Below, in pieces: positions 28,651-37,764 of a stretch of 64,000 nucleotides of DNA. The notes beneath the pieces are model-generated. The model saw only the letters and a list, made by a program, of their open reading frames with translations, was not told where the DNA came from and ran no database searches. The stretch comes from Burkholderia contaminans (GTDB taxonomy: Bacteria > Pseudomonadota > Gammaproteobacteria > Burkholderiales > Burkholderiaceae). The stretch lies in NCBI RefSeq assembly GCF_029633825.1, contig NZ_CP090642.1, positions 434,001 to 498,000 of the forward strand. Direction: 5' to 3'. The position numbers were made by a program, and so were the translations under genes. Numbering within the stretch: the stretch's first letter is position 1; the number at the start of each line of letters is the position of its first letter.

Positions 28651-29020
28651 GAGGATTCTCCCCTTGAGGAACACGGCCGCTCGCGCCACGGTGCCGGCGG
28701 CGCCGTTCGTCGAGTGAGGGGGATTCTTGCCGGATCGACATGACGCGACAAACGGAATATTTGCAGGCTATGCATGAGCAGCACGCATCCACTCGGCACT
28801 GCCATGTGCGTATACGTGCGAGCCCGCGCGAGGTGAATGGTCGGTACGCATTCGACCGGTCGTCTAGTTCACGATGTGGTGTGCTCATGCGCGGGCGTCA
28901 TGCAATGCGTTCGGAAAATTCGTTTGTCCGAAGCATCGACTCACAGAAGAATTGCAACCCGGCAGCGCGCCAGTGTCGCCGCGTCATCGTGCCGGGCAGG
29001 GTCCGGCCAAGGAGAGCATT
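28651..29020. promoter_or_regulatory. Divergent promoter region of the biosynthetic cluster
   Basis: About 370 noncoding bases between the start of the 23-gene minus-strand operon and the plus-strand desaturase gene. Both transcription units must start here. AT content is higher than in flanking genes between about 28730 and 28960. I could not single out convincing -35/-10 boxes or a LysR box by eye. Regulation by the LysR protein at 31550 is inference from the known ShvR-afc link. Confidence 0.55.
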
Positions 29021-30016
29021 TTGTCCGTCACCTCATCGCTTCTCGCCCGTCAGAAACCGGTTTCAGACATGAAGAGCCGCCCGAGCGGCGTCGTCTTCTC
29101 GCTGAAGCTCGTGGTCTACGTCGCGCTCATCGCGCACGGCATGCTGTTCGCGCTGTCGACGTATGTCGTCCTGAAGATCGTCGGCATCCTGCTGATCGGC
29201 GCGATGTACGCGCATGGGGTCGAGCTGCAACACCAGGCGCTGCATTACCAGGGATTCAGGAGCAAGCGGCTCAACATGGTGTTCGGCGTGCTGCTCGGCA
29301 TGCCGATGCTCGTGTCGTTCCATGCGTACCAGGACAGCCACCTGCGCCACCACCGGCTGCTCGGCACGCCCGAGAACAAGGAGTTCTTCGACTACGGCGA
29401 CCAGTACGGCGCGAGCCCTGTCGTCAATCTCGGCCTGTGGGCCTGGCGGCTGTCGATGGCCGCGCACTATATCCAGTTCGCGAAGAACGTCGCGAAGCTC
29501 GTCGTGCCGGGCGCAAGCTTCGGCGACAACCCGCTCGTGTCGCGTGCGATCCGCCGCGATCACCTGCTGATGGTCGCGGCGATCGCGCTGCTGGCCGGCG
29601 TGTCGATCGCGCTGCATACGTGGTTCGCCGTGTGGGTGTGGGTCGTGCCGCTCGTGTTCGTGGTCGCGCCCGTGCATGCGCTGGTCGAGATGCCCGAGCA
29701 TTACCGCTGCGACCTGACGAGCACCGACCCGTTCCGCAACACGCGGACGATCGAGAGCAATGCGTTCATGACGTGGTTCACGAACGGCAACAACTATCAC
29801 GTGGAGCACCACATGATGCCGAACCTGCCGATCGAGCGGCTGCACGACCTGCACGGCGCGATCGGGCCGCGCATCCGCTATTACAACCGCACCTACCGGC
29901 AGTTCTATTACGCGCTGCTGCGCGGCACGCTGTCGCCGCGCACGGTGGACGACGACGCGGACGACCGTGCGCCCGACGCCGACGTGGCGGCGCCGGCGTC
30001 CACGCAATCGGCATGA
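29021..30016 (+). CDS. Membrane fatty acid desaturase-like enzyme
   Basis: A 331-residue integral membrane diiron enzyme. The three His boxes are HQALH (71-75), HAYQDSHLRHH (101-111) and HVEHH (260-264), as in membrane fatty acid desaturases/hydroxylases. About four to five hydrophobic segments surround them. TTG 29021 is preferred because AAGGAG precedes it by 6 bases; an ATG at 29069 is the alternative. The last 25 residues are Asp-rich and likely disordered. Its stop overlaps the start of the ferritin-like gene (ATGA). It would desaturate or hydroxylate the fatty chain of the operon's product. Confidence 0.9.
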   Translation: MSVTSSLLARQKPVSDMKSRPSGVVFSLKLVVYVALIAHGMLFALSTYVVLKIVGILLIGAMYAHGVELQHQALHYQGFRSKRLNMVFGVLLGMPMLVSFHAYQDSHLRHHRLLGTPENKEFFDYGDQYGASPVVNLGLWAWRLSMAAHYIQFAKNVAKLVVPGASFGDNPLVSRAIRRDHLLMVAAIALLAGVSIALHTWFAVWVWVVPLVFVVAPVHALVEMPEHYRCDLTSTDPFRNTRTIESNAFMTWFTNGNNYHVEHHMMPNLPIERLHDLHGAIGPRIRYYNRTYRQFYYALLRGTLSPRTVDDDADDRAPDADVAAPASTQSA

Positions 30017-30936
30017 CCGCGATGGTGCCGACCGGTGCCGCGCCCGAATGCCTTTCAACGACGGTGACGACGATGCTCTATCCGGAACTTTTCAGGTCGC
30101 TGGAAGCGGTGCGCTGGGACATGGAGACGGACATTCCGTGGGACAAGTTCGACGCTTCGCTGCTCACTGACGAGCAGGCCGAGACGATCAGGATGAACGC
30201 GATCACCGAATGGTCGGCGCTGCCCGCGACGGAAATGTTCCTGCGCGACAACCGGCACGACAGCGACTTTTCGGCGTTCATGAGCGTGTGGTTCTTCGAA
30301 GAGCAGAAGCATTCGCTCGTGCTGATGGAATACCTGCGCCGCTTCCGGCCGGACATGGTGCCGACCGAAGCGGAGCTGCACGCGGTGCGCTTCGAATTCG
30401 ACCCGGCGCCGCCGCTCGAGACGCTGATGCTGCACTTCTGCGGCGAGATCCGCCTGAACCACTGGTACCGCTGCGCGGCCGACTGGCACACCGAGCCGGT
30501 GATCAAGCAGATCTACGAGACGATCGCCCGCGATGAAGCGCGCCACGGCGGCGCCTACCTGCGCTATATGAAGAAGGCGCTGAACGACTGCGGCGACGTC
30601 GCACGTGCCGCGTTCGCGAAGATCGGCGTGCTGATGGCGTCGGCGCGCCGCACCGAGAAGCCGCTGCACCCGACCAACCTGCACGTGAACCAGGCGCTGT
30701 TCCCGCGCGACACCGTGCAGTCGCGCCTGCCCGATCCGGAATGGCTCGAGCGCTGGCTCGACGAGCAGATTCGCTTCGATGGCGAATGGGAAAAGAAGGT
30801 GGTCGAGCGGATCCTGCACAACCTGTCGATCCTGTTCGAGCGCCCGTTCGCGACCGCGCAGGCGCTGAACCGCTATCGCCGCGAAGTGACCACGCGAATG
30901 CCCCATGTGACGGACGACGTGGTGGACAACGTATAG
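30013..30936 (+). CDS. Ferritin-like diiron protein, second of two
   Basis: A 307-residue helical protein with the diiron ligands Glu66 (ITEW), Glu97 and His100 (EEQKH), Glu145 (CGEIR), and Glu175 and His178 (RDEARH). The arrangement resembles soluble acyl-ACP desaturases. ATG 30013 overlaps the desaturase stop; an internal ATG at 30061 or 30073 is possible because the first 20 residues look nonconserved. It is encoded divergently from the main operon and probably modifies an ACP-bound chain. Confidence 0.86.
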   Translation: MTAMVPTGAAPECLSTTVTTMLYPELFRSLEAVRWDMETDIPWDKFDASLLTDEQAETIRMNAITEWSALPATEMFLRDNRHDSDFSAFMSVWFFEEQKHSLVLMEYLRRFRPDMVPTEAELHAVRFEFDPAPPLETLMLHFCGEIRLNHWYRCAADWHTEPVIKQIYETIARDEARHGGAYLRYMKKALNDCGDVARAAFAKIGVLMASARRTEKPLHPTNLHVNQALFPRDTVQSRLPDPEWLERWLDEQIRFDGEWEKKVVERILHNLSILFERPFATAQALNRYRREVTTRMPHVTDDVVDNV

Positions 30937-31549
30937 CGACGCGCATCCCGTCCGGTAAAGGGTGGAACCGATTCCGGACAATTGGGCCGCGTCATGCACG
31001 CGCGTTGCCCTTTCCGGTCGGTGAAATATTCATTGCCGGACATAATTGGTTCATCAATTGCAGAAATTGAATGGCGCAATTCAATTTCATTCGTTTAGTA
31101 TGTTTTCGTAAACATGAAAACGCGAATTTAAATGGTATTCCGCGTGTATGTTGGAGTGCATTTTCTTTTCGTAATCCGGCAAATGAATAAAATTGTCTGG
31201 TAATTGAAATTTGATTGTAGGCATGCGGATGGCCGTCTGCTGTAGCGTCGGTATGGTTGACATGACGTCGAATTGTGCCTGTAATCCCCTGTTTTTATGC
31301 CACTTCGCCGCTCATCTTTCGCGCCGTTTCGACTGCATGGTGATTTACAAAATCACTACTCGATAAGGTTGATGTAAGAATATCCGGCCGATGAAAATCG
31401 ATAGATAAATACGAGTGTCACGATTGAAAATAAGAATGATCCGCATCCATGCTTCAATATAAAATCGTTTCCGAATCCAATAAGGAGAAACGAATCAGGG
31501 AGACGAACGGCGACTTGTCTGTCGGTGGGTGCAACTTTGAGGCGGCGGT
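30937..31549. other. AT-rich intergenic region upstream of the LysR gene
   Basis: About 610 bases without a gene. From about 31030 to 31500 the DNA is clearly AT-richer than the rest of the window, as expected for promoters silenced by H-NS-type proteins. It holds the inverted repeats listed separately at 31063-31088 and 31100-31115. It must contain the promoter of the LysR gene and probably the transcript end of the desaturase pair. Confidence 0.6.
31063..31115. promoter_or_regulatory. Two adjacent inverted repeats (hairpin or operator)
   Basis: A perfect 10-bp repeat GAAATTGAAT (31063-31072), loop of 6, ATTCAATTTC (31079-31088), followed by ATTCGTTT. Eleven bases further lies ATGTTT-TCGT-AAACAT (31100-31115). 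The first could be a weak terminator for the desaturase/ferritin-like pair, 127 bases upstream. Both could equally be regulator sites in front of the LysR gene. Confidence 0.45.
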
Positions 31550-32542
31550 ATGGCTAATGTGAGATTGGCAAAGCGATTGAGAAGTATGCCTTCGCTGGAT
31601 TTCCTGAGAGGCTTCGAATGCGCGGCGCGCCATTTGAGCTTTACGCGTGCCGGGCAGGAACTGAACGTCACGCAATCTGCCGTGAGTCGGCAGGTCAAGG
31701 CACTCGAGGAGCAACTCCGTATCGAGCTCTTTCACCGGCACATTCGTTCCTTGACGCTGACCGACAAGGGGCGGGAGCTGTACGACGCGATCTCGTTCGC
31801 GTTGTCCGACCTGGAATCGGTGATCGGCAAGCTGTCGTCGAGTGTGGGCCAGCGTGCAATCTCGTTGTCGACCACCGTTTCGTTCGCGGCACTGTGGCTG
31901 ATTCCGCGCCTCGGTTCGTTCCGCGCCAGCTACCCCGACATCGACGTACGCGTATCGGCCACGAGCGAAATTGAAGATCTTAAACGCAAACGTTTGCACC
32001 TGGCCGTGCGATATGCAGGGCCGTATACGTCGACGGACGAGACGGACGTGCTGTTTCGCGAGCGTGTCGTGGCGGTCTGCAGCCCGAGCCTGATGCCGGC
32101 GGCCGGCGACGCCGCATCGATGAAGCCGGAGGATCTCGACAAGCACGTGCTGCTGCATCTCGACGATCCGCGCGGCGAGTGGCCTTGGCACGGATGGAGC
32201 CATCTGCTGAAGGAGCTGGGCGTGCCGCGCCTGCGGCCCGCCGGCGCGCTGCATTTCAGCCAGTACGACCAGCTGGTGCAGGCCGCGGTCGACGGGCATG
32301 GCATCGCGATCGGGCGGCGGCCGCTGGTCGACGGGCTGCTGAAGCAGGGCCGGCTCGTCGAGCTGTTCCCGCACTGCACGGTCGCATCGGGCAGCTACGT
32401 GCTGGTGCAGAACCCGGATGCGTGCAACGAATTCGATATCGCGGTGCTGACCAACTGGCTGCTCGAACAGGCGAATCATCCGCTCGCGTCGGACCAGGAA
32501 TCGGGCGACAGCAACGTGGTGCCGATGTATCGCGTCGGATAG
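31550..32542 (+). CDS. shvR: LysR-type regulator, probably ShvR
   Basis: A 330-residue LysR-family transcription factor. The winged helix-turn-helix is at about residues 15-75 (LSFTRAGQELNVTQSAVSRQVKAL is its core, residues 29-52), followed by a LysR substrate-binding domain. GcvA-type subfamily features are seen. The first 12 residues are extra compared with the usual start; ATG 31586 would remove them. ShvR of B. cenocepacia is a LysR protein encoded beside the afc antifungal cluster and strongly represses or activates it together with colony morphology. Position next to a matching cluster supports that identity; direct homology was not tested. Confidence 0.75.
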   Translation: MANVRLAKRLRSMPSLDFLRGFECAARHLSFTRAGQELNVTQSAVSRQVKALEEQLRIELFHRHIRSLTLTDKGRELYDAISFALSDLESVIGKLSSSVGQRAISLSTTVSFAALWLIPRLGSFRASYPDIDVRVSATSEIEDLKRKRLHLAVRYAGPYTSTDETDVLFRERVVAVCSPSLMPAAGDAASMKPEDLDKHVLLHLDDPRGEWPWHGWSHLLKELGVPRLRPAGALHFSQYDQLVQAAVDGHGIAIGRRPLVDGLLKQGRLVELFPHCTVASGSYVLVQNPDACNEFDIAVLTNWLLEQANHPLASDQESGDSNVVPMYRVG

Positions 32543-32736
32543 TACGGTCGCGCCACGCCGTCGCGGGTGCGTGTCGAAGGGCATGCAGCAGGTTCGACGC
32601 GAACGCATGTGCGATCCGTCATGCGCCGCGCCCGCAACCTGTGCGATGATGCGCCGCTTCGCATTCGTTGCAGCACGCCGCCGACCGCGGCGCCCGGCTC
32701 CGGGCCGCTGCCGATCGCGCCGACACCGGAGACGAC

Positions 32737-33561
32737 ATGCCCGCAGTGAACATTCATGGCAGCACCCTGCATTATCAGGATCACGGTACCGGGTTCCCGC
32801 TGCTGCTCGGGCACAGCTATCTGTGGGATGCGGCGATGTGGGCGCCGCAGATCGACGCGTTGTCGCGCCAGTATCGTGTGATCGTGCCGGACCTGTGGGG
32901 ACATGGCGCTTCAGGCGCGCTGCCCGAAGGCACGCAGACGCTCGACGATCTTGCCGCGCAGGCGAGTGCGCTGCTCGACGCGCTGGCGATCGAACAGTGC
33001 GCGCTGGTCGGGCTCAGTGTCGGCGGCATGTGGGGCGCGCGGCTCGCGTTGCGCGAACCGCAGCGCGTGCGTTCGCTGGTGCTGATGGATGCGTCGCTCG
33101 AGGCCGAGCCCGATGCGACGCGGCTGCGCTACTTCGGAATGCTTGACGCCATCGCCACGGCGGGCTGTATCGCGCCGCCGCTGCTCGATGCGATCGTGCC
33201 GTTGTTCTTCCGGCCGGATGTCAATCTGGCGGGCCCGGTGCCGTCTGCGTTTCGCGACGCGCTGGCGAACCTGCCGGCCGACCGGTTGCGGCAATCGATC
33301 GTTCCGCTCGGCCGGCTGATCTTCGGCCGGCCCGACACGCTGCCGGCACTCGCCGAACTGGACGCCGAACGCACGCTGCTGATGTGCGGCGCGGGCGACA
33401 TGGCGCGCCCGCCGTCGGAAACGGTGAAGATGGCGAGCGTGATCGGGTGCGCCCATGCGCTGGTGCCGGACGCCGGCCATATTTCGAATCTGGAAAATCC
33501 CGCGTTCGTCACGCGCATGCTGCTCGACTGGTTCGACGCGCAGCGGCTGTCGGCAGGCTGA
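32737..33561 (+). CDS. Alpha/beta hydrolase
   Basis: A 274-residue alpha/beta-hydrolase-fold protein. The nucleophile is Ser94 in VGLSVGG, the oxyanion region is near LLLGHSYLW, the acid is probably in the segment after strand 7 (LMCGAGDMARP), and the His is in PDAGHISN near residue 248. The sequence resembles 3-oxoadipate enol-lactonase-like or haloperoxidase-like esterases. ATG 32737 has GGAG 6 bases upstream. It stands alone between the LysR gene and the convergent transporter. Substrate unknown. Confidence 0.87.
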   Translation: MPAVNIHGSTLHYQDHGTGFPLLLGHSYLWDAAMWAPQIDALSRQYRVIVPDLWGHGASGALPEGTQTLDDLAAQASALLDALAIEQCALVGLSVGGMWGARLALREPQRVRSLVLMDASLEAEPDATRLRYFGMLDAIATAGCIAPPLLDAIVPLFFRPDVNLAGPVPSAFRDALANLPADRLRQSIVPLGRLIFGRPDTLPALAELDAERTLLMCGAGDMARPPSETVKMASVIGCAHALVPDAGHISNLENPAFVTRMLLDWFDAQRLSAG

Positions 33562-33643
33562 CGCCGGTGCGCGCGACGCCGGCGCATGTCGCGCGGCGTC
33601 CCGTCATCTCATGTCGTGAGAGCCCGCGCTACCTGCGCCCGCA

Positions 33644-35113
33644 TCACGCGCGTTCGCTGACCGGCGTGAGCTTCCCGTCCCGCCCGCGCGCTTCGTCGGC
33701 TCGGCGTCGAACGAGGCTCAGCGCCTCCGCGCGGCTCGCGACGCACGGCGCGGAGCCGGGCAGCGGCTGGCGCGCCGTTTCGCGCAGCGCTAGCACCGAC
33801 ACGATGCCGATGAACGATGCACCCATCAGGTAGTACGCGGGCATCATCAGGTCGCCGGTGCGATCGACCAGCCACGCGGTGACGAGCGGCGTCGTGCCGC
33901 CGAACAGCGACACCGACACGTTGAAGCCGATCGCGAGCGCGCCGTAGCGGATGCGTGTGGGGAACAGCGCGGGCAGCGCGGACGGCATCACGCCGGTGAA
34001 CGTCGACAGCAGCACGCCGTAGATCAGCATTCCGCCGAACACGGGCAGCATGCCGCCGGTGCGGATCAGCATCAGCGCCGGCACAGCCAGCACGAGCAGG
34101 CCCACGCAGCCCGCCATCATCACCGGCTTACGGCCGATCCTGTCCGACAGGTGCCCGGCGTAGAGCGTCATCGGCATCATCAGCACCATCACGAGCAGCA
34201 CCAGGAACAGGCCGTGCGATTCGCGGAAGTGCAGCGTCGCCGACAGGTAGCTCGGCAGGTACGACAGCGCCATGTAGTCGGTCACGTTGAAGATCAGTAC
34301 GAGGCCGACGCATTGCAGCAGCGGTTTCCACTGTTCGACGAGCAGCGACGCGAAGCGTTGTTTCGGCCGCGAGCGTTCGTCCGCTTCGCGTGCTTCGGCT
34401 TCCTTCTTGAAGGCGGGCGTTTCCTCGAGTTTCAGCCGGACATAGAGCCCCACGAGGCCGAGCGGGCCGGCGATGAAGAACGGCACGCGCCAGCCCCACG
34501 ACAGCAGCGCTTCCTGCGACAGCGATGCGGTGAGCAGCGCGACGACGCCCGCGCCCATCACGTAACCGATCAGCGTGCCGAACTCGAGGAAGCTGCCCAT
34601 GAAGCCGCGCCGCTTGTCGGTCGAGAATTCGGCGATGAAGGTGGCGGCGCCCCCGTATTCGCCGCCGGTCGAGAAGCCCTGCACGAGGCGGGCGACGAGC
34701 AGCAGCACGGGCGCCATGATGCCGATCGACGCGTAGCTGGGGATCAGGCCGATCGCGAAGGTGCCGACTGCCATCATGATCATCGTGGCGGCGAGCACGC
34801 GCTGGCGGCCGATGCGGTCGCCGAGCGGGCCGAACACCATGCCGCCGAGCGGGCGCACGAGGAAGGCAGCGGCGAACGTGCCGAAGGTCGCGAGCAGCTG
34901 CGCGGACGGGCTGCTGGACGGGAAGAACACCTTGCCGAGCGTGACGGCGATGTAGCTGTACACGCCGAAGTCGAACCATTCCATCGCATTGCCGAACGCC
35001 ATGGCGCCGACCGCGCGCTTGAGGACGGCGGGGTCGACGATCGTGATGTCATCCAGCTTGACGGACTGGCGCGAAGATCGGGCTTTCGCGGCGTGCGCTT
35101 GCGACGGGCTCAA
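33644..35113 (-). CDS. proP: MFS metabolite:proton symporter, ProP type
   Basis: A 489-residue transporter of the metabolite:H+ symporter branch of the major facilitator superfamily. About 12 membrane segments are visible. Signatures include GNAMEWFDFGVYSYIA near residue 42, FGPLGDRIGRQRVL near residue 92, FSTGGEYGGAATFIAEF near residue 145 and LSDRIGRKPVM near residue 310. It resembles ProP-type proline/betaine transporters, though alpha-ketoglutarate and other substrates occur in this branch. TTG 35113 with AGGAG upstream is the start. The longer C-terminal tail is charged, as in ProP. Confidence 0.88.
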   Translation of the reverse strand: MSPSQAHAAKARSSRQSVKLDDITIVDPAVLKRAVGAMAFGNAMEWFDFGVYSYIAVTLGKVFFPSSSPSAQLLATFGTFAAAFLVRPLGGMVFGPLGDRIGRQRVLAATMIMMAVGTFAIGLIPSYASIGIMAPVLLLVARLVQGFSTGGEYGGAATFIAEFSTDKRRGFMGSFLEFGTLIGYVMGAGVVALLTASLSQEALLSWGWRVPFFIAGPLGLVGLYVRLKLEETPAFKKEAEAREADERSRPKQRFASLLVEQWKPLLQCVGLVLIFNVTDYMALSYLPSYLSATLHFRESHGLFLVLLVMVLMMPMTLYAGHLSDRIGRKPVMMAGCVGLLVLAVPALMLIRTGGMLPVFGGMLIYGVLLSTFTGVMPSALPALFPTRIRYGALAIGFNVSVSLFGGTTPLVTAWLVDRTGDLMMPAYYLMGASFIGIVSVLALRETARQPLPGSAPCVASRAEALSLVRRRADEARGRDGKLTPVSERA

Positions 35114-36696
35114 TGAACTCTCCTGGAATTGCCTTGGCAGCCGGCCGGGCGAGTGTGCAGTGGAGTCGTGCGGGCCGATGGGGCAGCGAAGGCGGGTGTC
35201 TCGGGGTGCCTCGATGTCGGTGAAGTGACGCGCGTTGCGGGCGACATCGAGCAGGTTTGTTGTGTGAACCAGTTTAGAGAAACGGGTGCCGGCGACTATC
35301 GGTCATGCGCCCGGAACCCGGTCGTAAACGACATCGGCGAGGTCGCACGAGCGCGCCCGGAATAGTCGGACCGGTTCGTTCGGGGCGGCATGCGCGGCAA
35401 CCGCGCCTTTTCCCGGAACATGACGAGGGACGGTGCGTTTCAGAAGGAGGGCGTGATGCGCAATTATGGGCGTATGCCCGCACAACGGCTTGCCAACATG
35501 CGGTGAAATTAAAAAGTTAATTCGGAATGCGAATGTCATTGCGAGGCGACGGAACGTTGGTCGTACGGGCTACGATTTCCGCATCGCAACAGGTCGCAGA
35601 TCCCGAGGCTTGCGTCGGCGTCCGTGCCGGTTGCCACTGCGCGCATTGTCGTTAGCGCGCGCGATATTCGTTGCCCCAGCGGCTGACCGTCGCGGCCTGC
35701 ATGTACGGCGTAGCGGTTCTCCACAGGTTGTAGCAGGTGTCGACGGTCTTGCGCTGTTGAATGGGCGCGAGCAGTGGTTGATGGACATCAGCGCGTGACG
35801 ACGTCGCGTCCGCTACGTGCCGCGGCAGACACCACCGGTTTTCAAGACCGTCCGTTCGGTCAGCATGGTTGTTTCGTATGAAGAATGACCGTTGAGGATC
35901 GCGATCAATGGTGAGAAATTTCGCGGCGCATGAATCCACGCACTCCGTCATACATGCGAACGTTTGCGTGTCGCTATTCTGGAATATTCGGTAATAAAGC
36001 CGGCGTTCCATTACCGGCGAGGAGCCGCGGATGGTTTGAATGTCCAATAACATTCGATGAAATTCCTGCCCGGAACGCATGTCCGAATTCGAAGTGAGTA
36101 CTACGCCGACACCCCCTCGCCGATTCACATTCGGCGATTCCGGATGGAGCCAGGACAACGCTAACAACCGCTGAAGTATTACGCCAAATTACAGCGAGTC
36201 CGGTTTTGACATAAAAGTTTCTGAAATGCTTGATTAACCGGAACAGCGATGGAGATCGGAGCCCGGCAACATGTCGCGAAGGGCGCCGCGCGGCGCCCTT
36301 CATGCCGGACATGAGCCACCTGGGCAATGCAAGATTCGCACGCAACGCTGCAGTGCCTGCACGTTGATTGTCCTTTCATTCGTACCGGCCGTACCAGCCG
36401 GCAATTGTGGCGCATTCAACGGGATCGGGTACCTGGCATTCATCGGACGGTAGATCCGCTGCCGCTATCACAACGTTAATTCCGGATCATTGAGGTACAT
36501 CTGTTTTCTTGTGGATTTGAGTGAATGCGTTGCCGTTCGACATGAAGAATCTTTAAAACGGGGCCATACCGTCTGCTTGATTGATTCCGACAACAACACG
36601 GCGAAAACAGACATTGACAAATCGGTGGACGACAGTCGCCCATATGATGCGGCGCAGAAAATCAGAAATGTAAGAAATTGTCAAAGGTCCGTAATA
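35114..36696. other. Long intergenic region, no gene supported
   Basis: About 1.58 kb between the proP-like gene and the AraC-type regulator. A 171-codon minus-strand frame (35652-36167) has no recognisable domain, composition unlike its neighbours and no clear ribosome site. AT content rises from about 35900 onward. A strong hairpin lies at 36278-36301. The region may contain promoters, a small RNA or decayed sequence. Confidence 0.55.
36278..36301. terminator. Strong hairpin in noncoding region
   Basis: GAAGGGCGCC-GCGC-GGCGCCCTTC is a perfect 10-bp stem with a 4-base loop. It has no clear T-tract on either strand. No gene ends nearby, so it may terminate an unseen small RNA or act on the leader of the downstream regulator, about 400 bases away. 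Confidence 0.4.
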
Positions 36697-37764
36697 ATGC
36701 AGACAGTATCGAATCATTCATCGACGGGGTTAAGCGTGAATCGTGGCAGAGGCCCCGTAAACGGGCATCAACGGGCAAGCGTAATCGTACTGTTGCTCGA
36801 GGGGTTTCCCATTATGCAGATGGGCAAGCTGGCTGCAGTTTTCGAACTCGCCAATCAGCTCGCCCGTGAGGATGGCGCATTCGTCGACCACTACGAATTA
36901 CGGCTCTATTCCGTGCATGGCGGGCCGGTTCGCTCGTCGTCGGGCGTCGGGATCTGGACGGAAGCAGCCAGTACGCTGGACGCCAGCACCGTGCATGCGA
37001 TGTTCGTCCTGAGCGGTCAAGGCGGGATCGACAAACTCGACGAGCAACTGATCGCCTGGTTGAGGTATGCGCACCAGCGTGCACGCGTCGTGAGGGGCAG
37101 CAGTGGCGGTCGGAAGTTGCTGACGCAGATTCACCTGCCCCAAAAGGAGGTGGAGCGGGCGTCGCCCGAGATGGATGCCGGCGGCGCATTGCAGGCCAGG
37201 CGCGACGACGCGGACTACGCGGGCGACGAGGACGACGGGCCGTTCTCGGATGCGCTGTCGATCGTCCGGGTGGACATGGGCTACGAAATCGCGCAGGAAA
37301 TCGTGACGTGCATGGTGTCCGGCGCGAACCGGAAGCTGACCGACGTGCTGTTCGGTGCACGTGTCGCGCGGGCGAGCACGCTGATCCGCATGGCGGCCCA
37401 TCATCTGCGCGTGAACAGCGAAAATCGAATCTCCATCGCGGATGCGGCGCAGGCCGCGGCGATGAGCGAGCGCAATTTTCTGCGGCGCTTCAAGAACGAA
37501 ATCGGCGTGACGCCCACCGAGTTCGTATTGAGGATCCGCCTCGAAAAAGCATGCCGCATGCTGATCGAGACGGATCTTCCGGCGGACAAGGTCGCGAGGC
37601 GAACCGGCCTGGGCAGCGGCGACCGGATGGCCAAGCTGTTTCGCCAGCACTTGCAGACGTCACCGACCGAATACCGGGCCGCCGCGCGCAAAGGCGGCGA
37701 CGCATCTGCAGAGATGTTGTATGCGTCGGATCTGAGCGGCTGGATGAGCGGCGCGACCTCCTAG
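36697..37764 (+). CDS. GlxA-type AraC-family regulator
   Basis: A 355-residue regulator combining a DJ-1/PfpI (class I glutamine amidotransferase-like) sensor domain (about residues 27-200) with a C-terminal AraC HTH domain (about residues 240-335). The two HTH helices lie in ISIADAAQAAAMSERNFLRRF and LPADKVARRTGLGSGDRMAKLF, and SPTEYR ends the domain. An acidic linker (DDADYAGDEDD) joins the domains. The sensor's nucleophile Cys is not evident, as in most GlxA-type regulators. ATG 36697 is preferred to the frame opening at 36490 because homologous sequence begins near residue 27 and the preceding stretch looks noncoding. It lies just upstream of, and in the same direction as, the exopolysaccharide locus and may control it. 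Confidence 0.85.
   Translation: MQTVSNHSSTGLSVNRGRGPVNGHQRASVIVLLLEGFPIMQMGKLAAVFELANQLAREDGAFVDHYELRLYSVHGGPVRSSSGVGIWTEAASTLDASTVHAMFVLSGQGGIDKLDEQLIAWLRYAHQRARVVRGSSGGRKLLTQIHLPQKEVERASPEMDAGGALQARRDDADYAGDEDDGPFSDALSIVRVDMGYEIAQEIVTCMVSGANRKLTDVLFGARVARASTLIRMAAHHLRVNSENRISIADAAQAAAMSERNFLRRFKNEIGVTPTEFVLRIRLEKACRMLIETDLPADKVARRTGLGSGDRMAKLFRQHLQTSPTEYRAAARKGGDASAEMLYASDLSGWMSGATS

Noticed and set aside
28837..30936. A single 699-codon plus-strand frame
   Set aside because: Its first 390 codons are an out-of-frame shadow of the desaturase gene. Only the part from 30013 on, with diiron motifs, is real.
33575..33600. 7-bp inverted repeat between the convergent hydrolase and transporter genes
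   Set aside because: Short stem, 12-base loop and no T-tract; too weak to call a terminator.
35652..36167. 171-codon minus-strand frame in the long gap
   Set aside because: No recognisable domain, no ribosome site, and composition unlike the neighbouring genes.
36614..36648. TTGACA and TATGAT upstream of the AraC-type regulator
   Set aside because: Spacing between the two boxes is 23 bases, too long for a standard sigma-70 promoter.
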